Shown piece by piece: positions 1 through 8,265 of a stretch of 64,000 nt of DNA. The first letter of the stretch is position 1; each line of letters opens with the position of its first letter. Source of the stretch: Arthrobacter sp. 9V (GTDB lineage Bacteria; Actinomycetota; Actinomycetes; Actinomycetales; Micrococcaceae); NCBI RefSeq assembly GCF_902506065.1, contig NZ_LR732912.1:2411015-2475014 (forward strand), read 5' to 3'. Both the position numbers and the translations under genes were made by a program. The notes under the pieces are model-generated. The model ran no database searches, had not been told where the DNA came from, and worked only from the letters and a program-made list of their open reading frames with translations.

Positions 1-134
1 GCGGCTTCCTGAAGCGCTGGCTCGGACACATCAAGCAGCGCCAGATCGAAACCGTCGTCTGCCAGACGGTCTGCGATGTCATTTCCGAGTCCGCCACCTG
101 CGCCAGTGATGACAGCAACCGGGCGATCATTCAT
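1..134 (-). CDS. SDR-family oxidoreductase, N-terminal fragment (runs off the window)
   Basis: The reverse strand from 134 encodes the start of a short-chain dehydrogenase/reductase. The nucleotide-binding glycine motif TGAGGGLG lies at about residues 10-17, followed by an acidic residue after the second strand (LLDVSE), which hints at NAD preference. Only about 44 residues are visible because the gene continues beyond base 1. The start is ATG 134, 8 nt after the stop of the CitE-like gene, so it is probably the last visible member of the FAD monooxygenase, CoA-transferase, lyase operon. The substrate cannot be told from this piece. Confidence 0.8.
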   Translation of the reverse strand, partial: MNDRPVAVITGAGGGLGNDIADRLADDGFDLALLDVSEPALQEA

Positions 135-142
135 AGGGTGAC

Positions 143-982
143 TCACGCTGAGCCCTCTTCTTCCTTGGTAGCCAGCGCGTGGGCGCCGGACGTGAAACGG
201 TCCAGTATGGCGTGTGCGCGGCGGAGCACAGGAGCGTCCACCATGGACCCGTCAACAGTGGCCACACCTCCCCCGCTGTTGATGGATCCGACAACGCGCC
301 GTGCCCACGCGACGTCATCGTCTCCGGGGTGGAAAATGTGGTGGACCACGGCAACCTGCCGGGGATGGATGAGGAGCTTTCCGGTCATCCCCAGCTCCAT
401 GGCAGCGCGCAAGTCCCGCGCCAGACCGGCGTCGTCGTCGTACTTTGTTGTGACGCCGTCCAGCGGTCCTGGCAGGCCGCTTGCACGGGAGGCCAGCACC
501 AGGGTTGACCGTGCCATCAGCATGGCGCGCTGGTTGGGGTGGGCCTCAACGTCCGCCGCAAAGTCAAGCTCTCCGAAGGCCAGGCGGGCCACACCGCGGG
601 CACCGGCCAGCGACGTTGCTGCCAGGACTCCCGCAGCGGACTCCACCAGTGCAATGACGGGGCTACCCAGCGTTTCATGGACACTGGTAATCTGCGCGGG
701 GCGCTCCGCTTTGGGCACCATGACCCCCAGGAGACCGGCGAGCCCCTTCAGCGGAGTAACGTCCTGCCCTGACCTGATCCGCACCACGGCCTGGCCAGTG
801 GCCCCCAACCACGTAGTGACCTCTTGCAAGGCCACGCCCTGGTTCACGCCGTTCACCGCGTCTTCGAGATCCAGTACCACGACATCAGCGCCTGATTGCT
901 CGGCTTTCCCGAAACGCTCAGGCCGGTCACCAGGGACAAAGAGAAAAGAACGGGCATCCTGAAGTTTCTTCCAATGACTCAT
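143..982 (-). CDS. CitE/HpcH-type CoA-ester lyase (citramalyl/malyl-CoA lyase-like)
   Basis: A 279-residue protein of the CitE-like TIM-barrel lyase family, which cleaves or forms C-C bonds in 3-hydroxyacyl-CoA esters such as malyl-CoA and citramalyl-CoA. Visible family features are FLFVPGDRPE near the N-terminus, DLEDAV at 38-43, R70, E114 in ALVESA and D140 in FGELDF; the last two are the usual Mg2+ ligands. Start is ATG 982, which overlaps the CoA-transferase stop by 4 nt, so the two are translationally coupled. With the CoA-transferase and the MaoC-type hydratase at 7382 it would complete activation, hydration and cleavage of a C5 unsaturated dicarboxylate. That assignment is an inference; the exact substrate is unknown. 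Confidence 0.85.
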   Translation of the reverse strand: MSHWKKLQDARSFLFVPGDRPERFGKAEQSGADVVVLDLEDAVNGVNQGVALQEVTTWLGATGQAVVRIRSGQDVTPLKGLAGLLGVMVPKAERPAQITSVHETLGSPVIALVESAAGVLAATSLAGARGVARLAFGELDFAADVEAHPNQRAMLMARSTLVLASRASGLPGPLDGVTTKYDDDAGLARDLRAAMELGMTGKLLIHPRQVAVVHHIFHPGDDDVAWARRVVGSINSGGGVATVDGSMVDAPVLRRAHAILDRFTSGAHALATKEEEGSA

Positions 983-2127
983 GATGTTTCCAGCACTCCG
1001 AACTCTGCCAGTACGCGCTCCGTGTGTTCGCCGACTTCCGGCACGGCGCCCATCACAGGCTCCTGCCCCACGAAGGTGGCAGGAGGAATGAGTGCCTTCA
1101 AGGGTCCAACCGGTGAATCGTAGTTGCGCCACCGGTTGCGTGCCTTCAGCTGGGGATGGTCCGCGAAGCCGCGCATATCCCGCAACAACGCGTTGGCGAT
1201 GCCGGCTTGTTCCAACAGGTCCAGCACGTCCTCAGCCGAGTATCCGGTGAGGGCCTCCTCAATGGCCGAGGTGAGGTCGGAACTGTGCAAAACGCGCAGG
1301 GAATTACGCGCGAAGCGCTCGTCCAGTGCAAGCTCGGCGCGCCCCAGCACACGTTCGCAGAACGTTGCCCACTCCCGTTCGTTCTGAATCCCCAGGAAGA
1401 CCTGCCGGGAATCACCGCAGGTGAAGGGGCCGTAAGGAGCGATTGCAGCATGGGAAGAGCCGGTCCGCTGAGGCGGCGCATCACCGTACACCGCGTAGTT
1501 CATGGGATAACCCATCCATTCACCGAGCGCCTCAAGCATGGACAATTCGATGGTTGCCCCCTCGCCGGTCTGCCCTCGCTGGAGCAGCGCAGTAAGAATT
1601 CCTGAATAGGCGTACATTCCCGAGGCAATGTCCGCAATGGAAATCCCTACTTTGGACGGTGTCTGGTCGGTGCCCGTTATGGACACCAGTCCCGCCTCGC
1701 ACTGCACCAACAGGTCGTACGCTTTCTTGGATGAATAGGGGCCGTCCGCGCCGTAGCCTGAAATGGACACATGTATCAGCTCGGGCCGCTCCGCCCGCAG
1801 GGCCTCCGCGCCCAGTCCCAAGCGCTCCGCAGCGCCAGGGGCAAGATTCTGGATGAAGATGTCAGCGTTCCGGACCAACTCGTGTACCGCACGATTTCCC
1901 TCGGTGCTCTTAAGATCCAGGGCCACTGACTCCTTGGACCGGTTCAACCACACAAAGTGACTCGCCATGCCTTTGACGGTTTCGTCATATCCACGGGCAA
2001 AGTCACCCGCTCCGGGCCGTTCAATCTTGATGACCCTTGCACCAAGGTCGGCGAGCTGACGGGTGGCAAACGGTGCTGCCACTGCCTGCTCAAGAGAGAC
2101 GACAGTAACGCCGCTCAGAGGAAGCAT
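979..2127 (-). CDS. Family III CoA-transferase (CaiB/BaiF)
   Basis: A 382-residue CaiB/BaiF CoA-transferase. It is expected to move CoA from a donor such as succinyl-CoA to a carboxylic acid. The start LPLSGVTVVSLEQ and the segment KIERPGAGDFAR are typical of the family. D166 in SIADIASG matches the catalytic aspartate that forms the mixed anhydride. Start is ATG 2127 behind a good AGGAG; the longer reading frame upstream has no site. It follows the FAD monooxygenase by 58 nt and is coupled to the CitE gene through an ATGA overlap. It probably activates the acid released by the oxygenases in this island. Confidence 0.9.
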   Translation of the reverse strand: MLPLSGVTVVSLEQAVAAPFATRQLADLGARVIKIERPGAGDFARGYDETVKGMASHFVWLNRSKESVALDLKSTEGNRAVHELVRNADIFIQNLAPGAAERLGLGAEALRAERPELIHVSISGYGADGPYSSKKAYDLLVQCEAGLVSITGTDQTPSKVGISIADIASGMYAYSGILTALLQRGQTGEGATIELSMLEALGEWMGYPMNYAVYGDAPPQRTGSSHAAIAPYGPFTCGDSRQVFLGIQNEREWATFCERVLGRAELALDERFARNSLRVLHSSDLTSAIEEALTGYSAEDVLDLLEQAGIANALLRDMRGFADHPQLKARNRWRNYDSPVGPLKALIPPATFVGQEPVMGAVPEVGEHTERVLAEFGVLETS

Positions 2128-2185
2128 GATAAAACTCCTAAAAGTAATGGTGCCGGCTTGCAGACGGAGGCAGATGCGTTTTACG

Positions 2186-3388
2186 TCAATGAACAAGCGA
2201 CGGCGTTTCAAGCGTTTTGGTGAAGAACAGAACCTCTGCTGCCAAGTCGGGATCGTTGCCCATCCGCCGGAACAATTCCAAGTCACCGTCCCTCTGAACC
2301 GGGTCAGAGGAGTGGAAGATCAGCCGCTTGTTCGCGGTGGCTCGGGGACTGGCCTTATCAATAAAAGCGGAGCGGCGTAGTTCCGAGTAGGCATCCAGGA
2401 CGGATTCTCCTGCTCGTCCTGCAATGACTGCTCCCAGTGCTTCGTTCAGAACATAAGAGTCAAACAGGCCCATGGTCAGGCCGAAACCGCCTGTCGGGTT
2501 GGTTGCATGGGCAGCATCACCGGCAAGGAGAACGCGGCCAACCCGGTAGGTTGGAGCACTGCGCTGGTGCATCCGGTAAGGCGCAATGGCATCCAACGTG
2601 ATGCCTGCAGCCACCTCAGGGCCAAAAATCTGCTCCAAAAACCGCGGCAACCGCTCCACGACTCCCTCTTCCGGGAGCACTGCGTCCTCCATATAGGTGT
2701 ACCGCCAGAGCCCATGCGGGCCCGAATTGTCGATCTTGACGATGATTGCCCCCAAGACGTCGTCCACATAGAACGTCGTTTGGGCCCACCCTTTCCGGTC
2801 ATCGGGAAACCGGATATTGGCCGCGACAAAGCGCTCTGGCCACGTAAAGCCTTCAAAAGGAAGATTCAGTGCGTTGCGCACCGCGGATCCGGCTCCGTCA
2901 GCACCGATCAGCCATGGCGCCCGCAGCCGGACAGGATTTCCATCGTGTTCAGCTGCGACTCTGACCGCAGATTCGTCCTGGGAAATCCCAGTGATCTTAT
3001 GTCCCCACAAGACACGTGCATTGGGAAGTTGTTCAAGGTGGCGGAGAATGATCCTGGCCAGCGCGCCTTGCCCAAGGTGGAGGTTATGCGGGTGCTTTAC
3101 ACGCCCCTCCAGGGCCTTCAAACCGTAGTGGATCGTCTCGCCCGTGTCCCGGACGTGATGGGCATAGTCCTGTTTCAGGAATCCCGCCTGGGTGGCGTCA
3201 TCATAAAGCCCAAGCCGTTCCAAGCCATCCAGGGTGGACCAGTGGTAGAGAATCGCCCGCGGGGCGTCGTTCGGCTCGGAAGAGCGTTCGACGACGGTAA
3301 CGTCCAGCCCCTGCTGCGCCAGGCCCAGTGCATTGAGCAGACCAGTAGGACCGGCCCCGGCCACAATGACCTGTTGCTCGTATTCCAT
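2186..3388 (-). CDS. Class A FAD-dependent monooxygenase (aromatic hydroxylase type)
   Basis: A 400-residue flavoprotein hydroxylase of the p-hydroxybenzoate/PheA superfamily, using NAD(P)H and O2 to hydroxylate an electron-rich ring. It shows the Rossmann motif GAGPTG at 11-16, the central GADGAGSAVR motif that binds both FAD and NAD(P)H, and the C-terminal LLAGDAAHATNP motif that contacts FAD. Start is ATG 3388 with GGAGG just upstream. It is transcribed divergently from the LysR gene across 117 bp and heads the operon with CoA-transferase, CitE lyase and SDR. At 400 residues it lacks the extra thioredoxin-like C-terminal domain of phenol hydroxylases. Substrate unknown. Confidence 0.9.
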   Translation of the reverse strand: MEYEQQVIVAGAGPTGLLNALGLAQQGLDVTVVERSSEPNDAPRAILYHWSTLDGLERLGLYDDATQAGFLKQDYAHHVRDTGETIHYGLKALEGRVKHPHNLHLGQGALARIILRHLEQLPNARVLWGHKITGISQDESAVRVAAEHDGNPVRLRAPWLIGADGAGSAVRNALNLPFEGFTWPERFVAANIRFPDDRKGWAQTTFYVDDVLGAIIVKIDNSGPHGLWRYTYMEDAVLPEEGVVERLPRFLEQIFGPEVAAGITLDAIAPYRMHQRSAPTYRVGRVLLAGDAAHATNPTGGFGLTMGLFDSYVLNEALGAVIAGRAGESVLDAYSELRRSAFIDKASPRATANKRLIFHSSDPVQRDGDLELFRRMGNDPDLAAEVLFFTKTLETPSLVH

Positions 3389-3467
3389 GTTGCCTCCGTT
3401 GTAAACCCTGTGACGTGACGTCAGCGTCACCTCCTTCACTAACCGTGATCCACCGGGCGTCATACTT

Positions 3468-3478
3468 CAAATACCAAT
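3468..3478 (-). promoter_or_regulatory. Candidate LysR operator, copy 1
   Basis: The minus strand reads ATTGGTATTTG here, in the 117-bp gap between the divergent monooxygenase and LysR genes. The same 11-mer occurs at 4468-4478 upstream of the ferredoxin-P450 operon. LysR proteins usually bind an AT-rich interrupted palindrome near their own gene, so both are reasonable operator half-sites. Confidence 0.5.
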
Positions 3479-3505
3479 TTGTAGGGGTTTCCATATACTG
3501 AATGG

Positions 3506-4405
3506 ATGGATCTTCGAAACGTTCGGTACTTCATTGCCGTGGCCGAGAACGGCTCCATTACTGAGGCATCCAATGCCTTGCGCATATCCCAGCCGCCGTT
3601 GAGCATGGCCATGGCCAAACTCGAGAAGGAGCTGGGAGTGACCCTGTTTGACAGGAAGCCCCGGGGGATCGAACTGACGGCTGCGGGCGAGTACCTGCAC
3701 CACGCCGGCCGCCGGCTCCTGGCTGAAGAGCGCAGGATCTCGGACACTCTCAAGTCCATGGGTCAGGGGCTTGCGGGCGAACTGCACCTTGGGTGCGAAC
3801 CGATGTGCCTATGGCGGATCGGCAGTACCAAAATTTCCCAGTTCCTCTCGATATATCGCAATGTGACCCTCGATCTCACAGACGCCAATCCCAGGGTGCA
3901 ACTGGACCGGCTCGCTGATGGCACACTCGACCTGGCCATCATGCCGATCGTGGCCGAGGAGCCGCTGCAGGCCGTCAACGGGGTGCATTTTGATGTCACA
4001 GTGGTGGACGAGCTGCCCCTGACGCTGATCGCCCCCAAGGCCTGGGGCTTGGATGAATCCGAACCCTTGGATGTGGCGTCACAGAAAGATTCCACGTGGA
4101 TCCTTCCGGCGCGGATTCCCGGCGTGCGCATTCTCTGGCGCATTTGGGCCGATAAATTTGCACCATCCGGAGCGGCCCCCACCGAGGTAATTCAAGTGCC
4201 TACCGTCATGACCGCCGCGCAACTGGTGGGGGCCGGCGTCGGGGTTTCGTTGTCCAGCCTGGAAATGGCCCGCCTGCATCCCGACGTAGCCCGGGTTCCT
4301 GTGGTGGGCGGATGGCCTAACGTCCCGATCGCCATCGTGCGGCGCAAGGAAGGAATCGTCACGCCAATCGCGGAGCGATTTGTCGAGCTGTTTCAGGGTG
4401 ACTGA
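3506..4405 (+). CDS. LysR-family transcriptional regulator
   Basis: A 299-residue LysR-type regulator. The N-terminal winged helix-turn-helix covers residues 1-60 (MDLRNVRYFIAVAE, then ITEASNALRISQPPLS), followed by the two-lobe periplasmic-binding-like effector domain. It lies between two catabolic operons, divergent from the FAD monooxygenase and about 190 bp before the ferredoxin-P450 operon. A shared 11-bp element in both flanking promoters suggests it controls both. The effector is probably an acid or CoA pathway intermediate, which is inference. Start ATG 3506 is chosen because the overlapping ATG at 3502 is out of frame. Confidence 0.93.
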   Translation: MDLRNVRYFIAVAENGSITEASNALRISQPPLSMAMAKLEKELGVTLFDRKPRGIELTAAGEYLHHAGRRLLAEERRISDTLKSMGQGLAGELHLGCEPMCLWRIGSTKISQFLSIYRNVTLDLTDANPRVQLDRLADGTLDLAIMPIVAEEPLQAVNGVHFDVTVVDELPLTLIAPKAWGLDESEPLDVASQKDSTWILPARIPGVRILWRIWADKFAPSGAAPTEVIQVPTVMTAAQLVGAGVGVSLSSLEMARLHPDVARVPVVGGWPNVPIAIVRRKEGIVTPIAERFVELFQGD

Positions 4406-4467
4406 GCAGTCAGGGCAGCTCGACCAACGACAAGCGGTATATATCCTGTAGATGGATACCCCGCAAT

Positions 4468-4487
4468 ATTGGTATTTGTGAAATACC
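4468..4487 (+). promoter_or_regulatory. Candidate LysR operator, copy 2, with perfect inverted repeat
   Basis: ATTGGTATTTG (4468-4478) repeats the element of the divergent promoter at 3468-3478. Here it is part of a perfect palindrome, GGTATTT-GTG-AAATACC (4471-4487). A weaker pair, GGTAT at 4436 and ATACC at 4456, lies just upstream. The site is about 107 nt before the ferredoxin start, a suitable distance for LysR activation. Confidence 0.55.
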
Positions 4488-4593
4488 TCGAACAGCAGCA
4501 ATCTGGACCATGAACCATTTGAATGGTCGCTGCACCCCTTGCCCGGATAGCCGGGCCGCAACGGCCCAAGGATTTACGAGGAAGGGCATCCCC

Positions 4594-4785
4594 ATGATCA
4601 AAGTCAACGTGGACCTGCAACGCTGCGATGCCAATGGCACCTGCGCAGCCTTAATGCCGGACGTGTTCCAGATCGAAAAAGACGGAACCCTGGTACAGCT
4701 GGCATCAGAGGTCCAGGATGATCGCGAAAACGATCTTGAAGAAGTGATTCTTTGCTGCCCGATGGGAGCGATCTCACGGTCATGA
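4594..4785 (+). CDS. Small 3Fe-4S-type ferredoxin, redox partner of the adjacent P450
   Basis: A 63-residue ferredoxin with cysteines C11, C17 and C55 (CDANGTC and CCPMGA), the reduced set typical of [3Fe-4S] ferredoxins paired with actinobacterial P450s; C54 is an additional cysteine. Start is ATG 4594 behind GAGGAAGGG. A longer frame from 4510 exists but has no ribosome-binding site. The stop overlaps the P450 start (ATGA), so the two are translated together and the ferredoxin probably delivers electrons to that P450. No ferredoxin reductase is encoded in the window, so a reductase from elsewhere must be used. Confidence 0.92.
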   Translation: MIKVNVDLQRCDANGTCAALMPDVFQIEKDGTLVQLASEVQDDRENDLEEVILCCPMGAISRS

Positions 4786-5984
4786 CCGCCACAGTGCCAA
4801 CCTTCGAGCTCTTCTCCCCGCACGCTGCGGATCACGCCGGCGGTGCGCTGGCCCAAGGGGGAATCGCGGCCGGTTCCGACGGTTACGCCGTCCTCTCCTA
4901 CCAACTTGCCACCGAGGTGCTGCGCAATCCCCGGTTCGCCAACTCAGCATTGAGGCTGATGGAAGAATTTGGCATCAGCAACGGTCCCGTCCATGGATTC
5001 CGGGCGCGGAGCATCATCATGCAGGACGGGGCGCAGCAACTACGGTTGCGTACTCCACTCGCCCGCTTCATGGGCCCGGCAACAGTCCAGAACACCCGTG
5101 AGGTGCTTACGGAGATCGTGCGGGGGATCTTCAACGATGTGGACGACACGAAACCGATGGACTTCCATTCCAGCGTAGATCGCAGAATCCCCTCCTTGGT
5201 CTACTGCCACCTGGCCGGAGCTCCGCAAAGCGACGCGCCCATGGTCCAGGAGTTGTCCGAGCGGACGTTGGCCCTATTGGCCAGGGATCCCAGTCTTAAA
5301 CCCGACATCCTCGCGGCGTACGACGAACTGTTCCAGTACCTTCAGGATCTGATGCAGCGCAAACGACAAGCGGGCTTGGGCGAGGACATGCTGTCCCATC
5401 TGATGACGCTCGCCGACGACGGCAAACTCACCGCCCAGGAACTCTTTGACGAAGCGACGTCCATGCTCGAGGCAAGCTCCGTGAATACAGGACACCAAAT
5501 CGGCCTGGTGGTGTGGAACCTGCTGGGCAACCGTGAAGTCTGGCGTGAGATCGTAGCCGATCCTTCATGGATACCCGCTGCGGTCATGGAAGCACTTCGC
5601 CTCTACCCCCGGACAGGTGTGATCAGCAAGATCGCCGAAGAGGAAATCGAGGTGGGCGGCACCACCATCCCGGCGGGGGCCGACGTACACGTTGCCGTAT
5701 GGTCCGCCAACCGGGACCCGGAACGTTTTGAGAAGCCCGGTGAGTTCATTCTGGGCAGGGAGCGGAACCAGCCACTGACGTTCAGCACCGGCCCACACAA
5801 CTGTCTTGGCCAAGGACTCGCAAAAGTGGAAATCGAGGAAGTCGTGGCTTACCTGGCCCGCCATTATCCCAACGCCCGCGTGATTGACGATGCCACGAAG
5901 ATCACCCGGACGGCCGGCCGCTGGACCATCAAGCAACTCACCATTGATCCCGGCACCCGGGCTGAGGACACCCATGTCATCTGA
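4782..5984 (+). CDS. Cytochrome P450 monooxygenase (class I, soluble)
   Basis: A 400-residue soluble bacterial P450. The heme-binding loop FSTGPHNCLGQG has the thiolate ligand at C341, the K-helix ExxR motif is EALR, and there is no membrane anchor. The I-helix reads EASSVNTG where most P450s have AGxxT with an acidic residue: the acid position appears to be Asn and the Thr is kept. This may alter proton delivery. Start ATG 4782 overlaps the ferredoxin stop, and the next gene starts inside its last codons. It probably hydroxylates the growth substrate of this island; the substrate is not identifiable by reading. Confidence 0.92.
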   Translation: MTATVPTFELFSPHAADHAGGALAQGGIAAGSDGYAVLSYQLATEVLRNPRFANSALRLMEEFGISNGPVHGFRARSIIMQDGAQQLRLRTPLARFMGPATVQNTREVLTEIVRGIFNDVDDTKPMDFHSSVDRRIPSLVYCHLAGAPQSDAPMVQELSERTLALLARDPSLKPDILAAYDELFQYLQDLMQRKRQAGLGEDMLSHLMTLADDGKLTAQELFDEATSMLEASSVNTGHQIGLVVWNLLGNREVWREIVADPSWIPAAVMEALRLYPRTGVISKIAEEEIEVGGTTIPAGADVHVAVWSANRDPERFEKPGEFILGRERNQPLTFSTGPHNCLGQGLAKVEIEEVVAYLARHYPNARVIDDATKITRTAGRWTIKQLTIDPGTRAEDTHVI

Positions 5985-7422
5985 GAACCCCGCCCCGGAG
6001 TCGCTGACGGAAATACTCTCTGCACACTGGTCCGGAACGACCTTCCATGACCTCCCGCCTGAGGTGGTGTCCACCATGAAGGACCACATCCTGGACACGT
6101 TGGCGGTGGCGATGGCAGGCATCCCGTCAGAGGAGTCCCGTCGCGTGCGGCATGCACTGTCCGGTATGTCCAACGGCGGCCCCTGCCTTGTGTGGGGCAC
6201 CCGCGAACGGCTTAATCCCGCCCACGCGGCGCTTGCCAATGGGACTTCCGCCCATGCCAGGGATTTCGACGACGGCGGCGGCCCGGGACACGCCGGCTCA
6301 GCAACCCTTCCGGCAGCGATTGCTGCTGCCGAACTTCTAGGATCCAGCGGCCGGGACCTCATAGTCGCCGCGTGCGCCGGATACGACATCAGTTACCGGC
6401 TTTTGCAGGGAGTCGGCGGATTCGCCGCCCATACCGATCGCGGCTGGCACTCTACCGGAACCTTCGGCACCTTCGCGGCTGCCGCCGCGTGCGCGAAGAT
6501 TTTGGGGCTGGACCCCGCTGCATTCGCCAATGCTTTGGGAATTGCGGGTTCCTTTACCGGGGGAATTTGGGCATTCATCGAGGACGGTGCGTGGACCAAA
6601 AGGCTGCATCCGGGTAAAGCAGGCGAATCAGGCATTGACGCGGCCTTCCTGGCGAGGGCGGGCATCACCGGCCCGCATCAGGTCTTTGAGGCACCGTGGG
6701 GTGGAATCATAGCCACCTATGCCGGCGGTAGGGGTTTTCCGGAACGGGTTACTGCCGGACTGGGCCGGATCTTCAACGTCTCCACTTCCTATCTGAAGCC
6801 ATATGCCTGCTGCAGGGGAAGCCATTCGACAATCGATGCCGTGATGCAGCTGATCTCGGAGCGGAACCTGCAGCCCTCCGATGTCAGCAGCGTCACTGTC
6901 ACCGCGGGGACAACTGCCATCAACATGCTCACCGTTGATCCCATAGAAACCGTGTTCGACGCTCAGTTCAGCCTGCCGTACGCCATCAGCGTGGCACTGG
7001 AAAACCGTTCAGTGGGGCTGGACCAGTTCGATCCACCCCGAATATCGGAACCCCGCATCCAGGAAACCTTCGCCAAGATCTCCATGGTGTTGGACCCCTC
7101 AATCGAACTTGAAGACGGACCTCGCCTTGAGTTCGAGCTGACGTCCGGTGAAAGAATCACGCTCCTTGCCGGAAACCCGACCGATGCCAAGGGGTCTGAA
7201 AAGAACCCCATGACCCATGCCGAGGTGGTCGCAAAAGCACGGTCCCTCCTCCGCCCCTACGGCAACGAGGCCACCGCCCAGCTCATCGAGGCAGTGGAAA
7301 ACCTGGATTCCGAGCCCACCCTTGACAACCTGGTCAGCGCCTTGGGCGCCACACCCCTAGCCAATTGGAGAGAGACCCACCATGACACCAACAACCTTGA
7401 CCGAGCGGGTCGTGCGCACTGA
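5974..7422 (+). CDS. MmgE/PrpD-family protein
   Basis: A 482-residue member of the MmgE/PrpD family, which contains 2-methylcitrate dehydratase and cis-aconitate decarboxylase. Family segments are HARDFDDGG near residue 95 and KPYACCRGSH near residue 275, with conserved Asp, Lys, Arg and His positions. Start ATG 5974 lies within the P450 gene (11-bp overlap) behind a GAGGA-like site. Since it sits between a P450 and a CoA-ester hydratase, it probably handles a branched di- or tricarboxylic intermediate as a lyase, dehydratase or isomerase. The exact reaction is open, as this family is functionally diverse. Confidence 0.85.
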   Translation: MSSENPAPESLTEILSAHWSGTTFHDLPPEVVSTMKDHILDTLAVAMAGIPSEESRRVRHALSGMSNGGPCLVWGTRERLNPAHAALANGTSAHARDFDDGGGPGHAGSATLPAAIAAAELLGSSGRDLIVAACAGYDISYRLLQGVGGFAAHTDRGWHSTGTFGTFAAAAACAKILGLDPAAFANALGIAGSFTGGIWAFIEDGAWTKRLHPGKAGESGIDAAFLARAGITGPHQVFEAPWGGIIATYAGGRGFPERVTAGLGRIFNVSTSYLKPYACCRGSHSTIDAVMQLISERNLQPSDVSSVTVTAGTTAINMLTVDPIETVFDAQFSLPYAISVALENRSVGLDQFDPPRISEPRIQETFAKISMVLDPSIELEDGPRLEFELTSGERITLLAGNPTDAKGSEKNPMTHAEVVAKARSLLRPYGNEATAQLIEAVENLDSEPTLDNLVSALGATPLANWRETHHDTNNLDRAGRAH

Positions 7423-8203
7423 AGTCATCGCTTCTGAGCCGGTAGAGGCCCTGGCTGCCGCACTGGACATCGACGTCCCTTTCACCCAAGGCACGTCCGT
7501 CCCCCCACTCTGGCATTGGCTCTATTTGTTGGAGCGGAACCGCCACAGTGAACTCGGTCCGGACGGACATCCCACCGTAGGCATTCCTGCGCCCCCCGGT
7601 CCCGGACGGCGCAGGATGTTCGCCGGAGGGCGCGTCTCAACCTTCGGTCATCTGACCGTTGGAACGCCGGCTACAAAAGTCATCTCCATCGCAGGCTCCG
7701 TTGAGAAGACGGGCCGGACCGGACCACTGACGTTCACCACGGTCCGTCATGAAGTCTTCCAAAACAACCAGCTGGTCATCCGTGAAGAACAGGACATCGT
7801 GTACCGGGCTCCTGGCAAAGGATCGCTCCCTGCCCCGCAATCCCCTCCTGCGCCTCCGGCGGGTCCGGTGCTGAGTCAAGCTGCCGATGAACGCCTGCTG
7901 TTCAGGTTCTCCGCACTCACGTACAACGCGCACAGAATCCACTACGACCTCGATTGGTGCCTGAACGAGGGGTACGACGGGCTGGTGATTCACGGCCCGC
8001 TGCTGGCGCTGATGATGGGCGAGCACATGCGCCGTGAGGGCATCGGATTGTTGGGCAAAACTTTCAGCTACCGGCTTGCCTCCCCCATGACCAAGCCGCA
8101 GACCTTCTCCATTGTGCCTGGCCCGGACGGCTTGGAGAAGGGCGCGGAAGCCCGCAGTGCCGACGATGCAATTTGTGCGATCAGCACCCTGTCCGAGGTC
8201 TGA
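7382..8203 (+). CDS. MaoC-like FAS1-type dehydratase/hydratase (mesaconyl- or itaconyl-CoA hydratase-like)
   Basis: A 273-residue hot-dog-fold hydratase with the double-domain layout of the HTD2/mesaconyl-C4-CoA hydratase group. The N-terminal half carries VPPLWHWLYLL and GRRRMFAGGR; the C-terminal half has FRFSALTYNAHRIHYD, whose Asn/His region forms the hydratase active site, and the segment VIHGPLLALMM. Start ATG 7382 sits behind GGAGAGA and overlaps the MmgE/PrpD gene by 41 bp. Together with the CaiB-type transferase (979) and the CitE-type lyase (143) it makes a plausible activation, hydration and cleavage route. The substrate is inferred from that set only. Confidence 0.85.
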   Translation: MTPTTLTERVVRTEVIASEPVEALAAALDIDVPFTQGTSVPPLWHWLYLLERNRHSELGPDGHPTVGIPAPPGPGRRRMFAGGRVSTFGHLTVGTPATKVISIAGSVEKTGRTGPLTFTTVRHEVFQNNQLVIREEQDIVYRAPGKGSLPAPQSPPAPPAGPVLSQAADERLLFRFSALTYNAHRIHYDLDWCLNEGYDGLVIHGPLLALMMGEHMRREGIGLLGKTFSYRLASPMTKPQTFSIVPGPDGLEKGAEARSADDAICAISTLSEV

Positions 8204-8265
8204 AAGAGGCAACCCCCGGAGGGGATCACCACCCGGTTCCCGGTGCGGATTTCACCATCTGCCCG

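Noticed and set aside
138..962. 274-codon plus-strand frame opposite the CitE gene
   Set aside because: Ser/Arg/Ala-rich shadow; the minus strand encodes a recognisable lyase.
2507..3418. 303-codon plus-strand frame opposite the FAD monooxygenase
   Set aside because: Shadow; flavoprotein motifs are on the minus strand.
8204..8265. Possible terminator between convergent MaoC-like and lipoprotein genes
   Set aside because: Only short, interrupted stems (CCCC/GGGG, CACC/GGTG) and no T-run; not strong enough to call.
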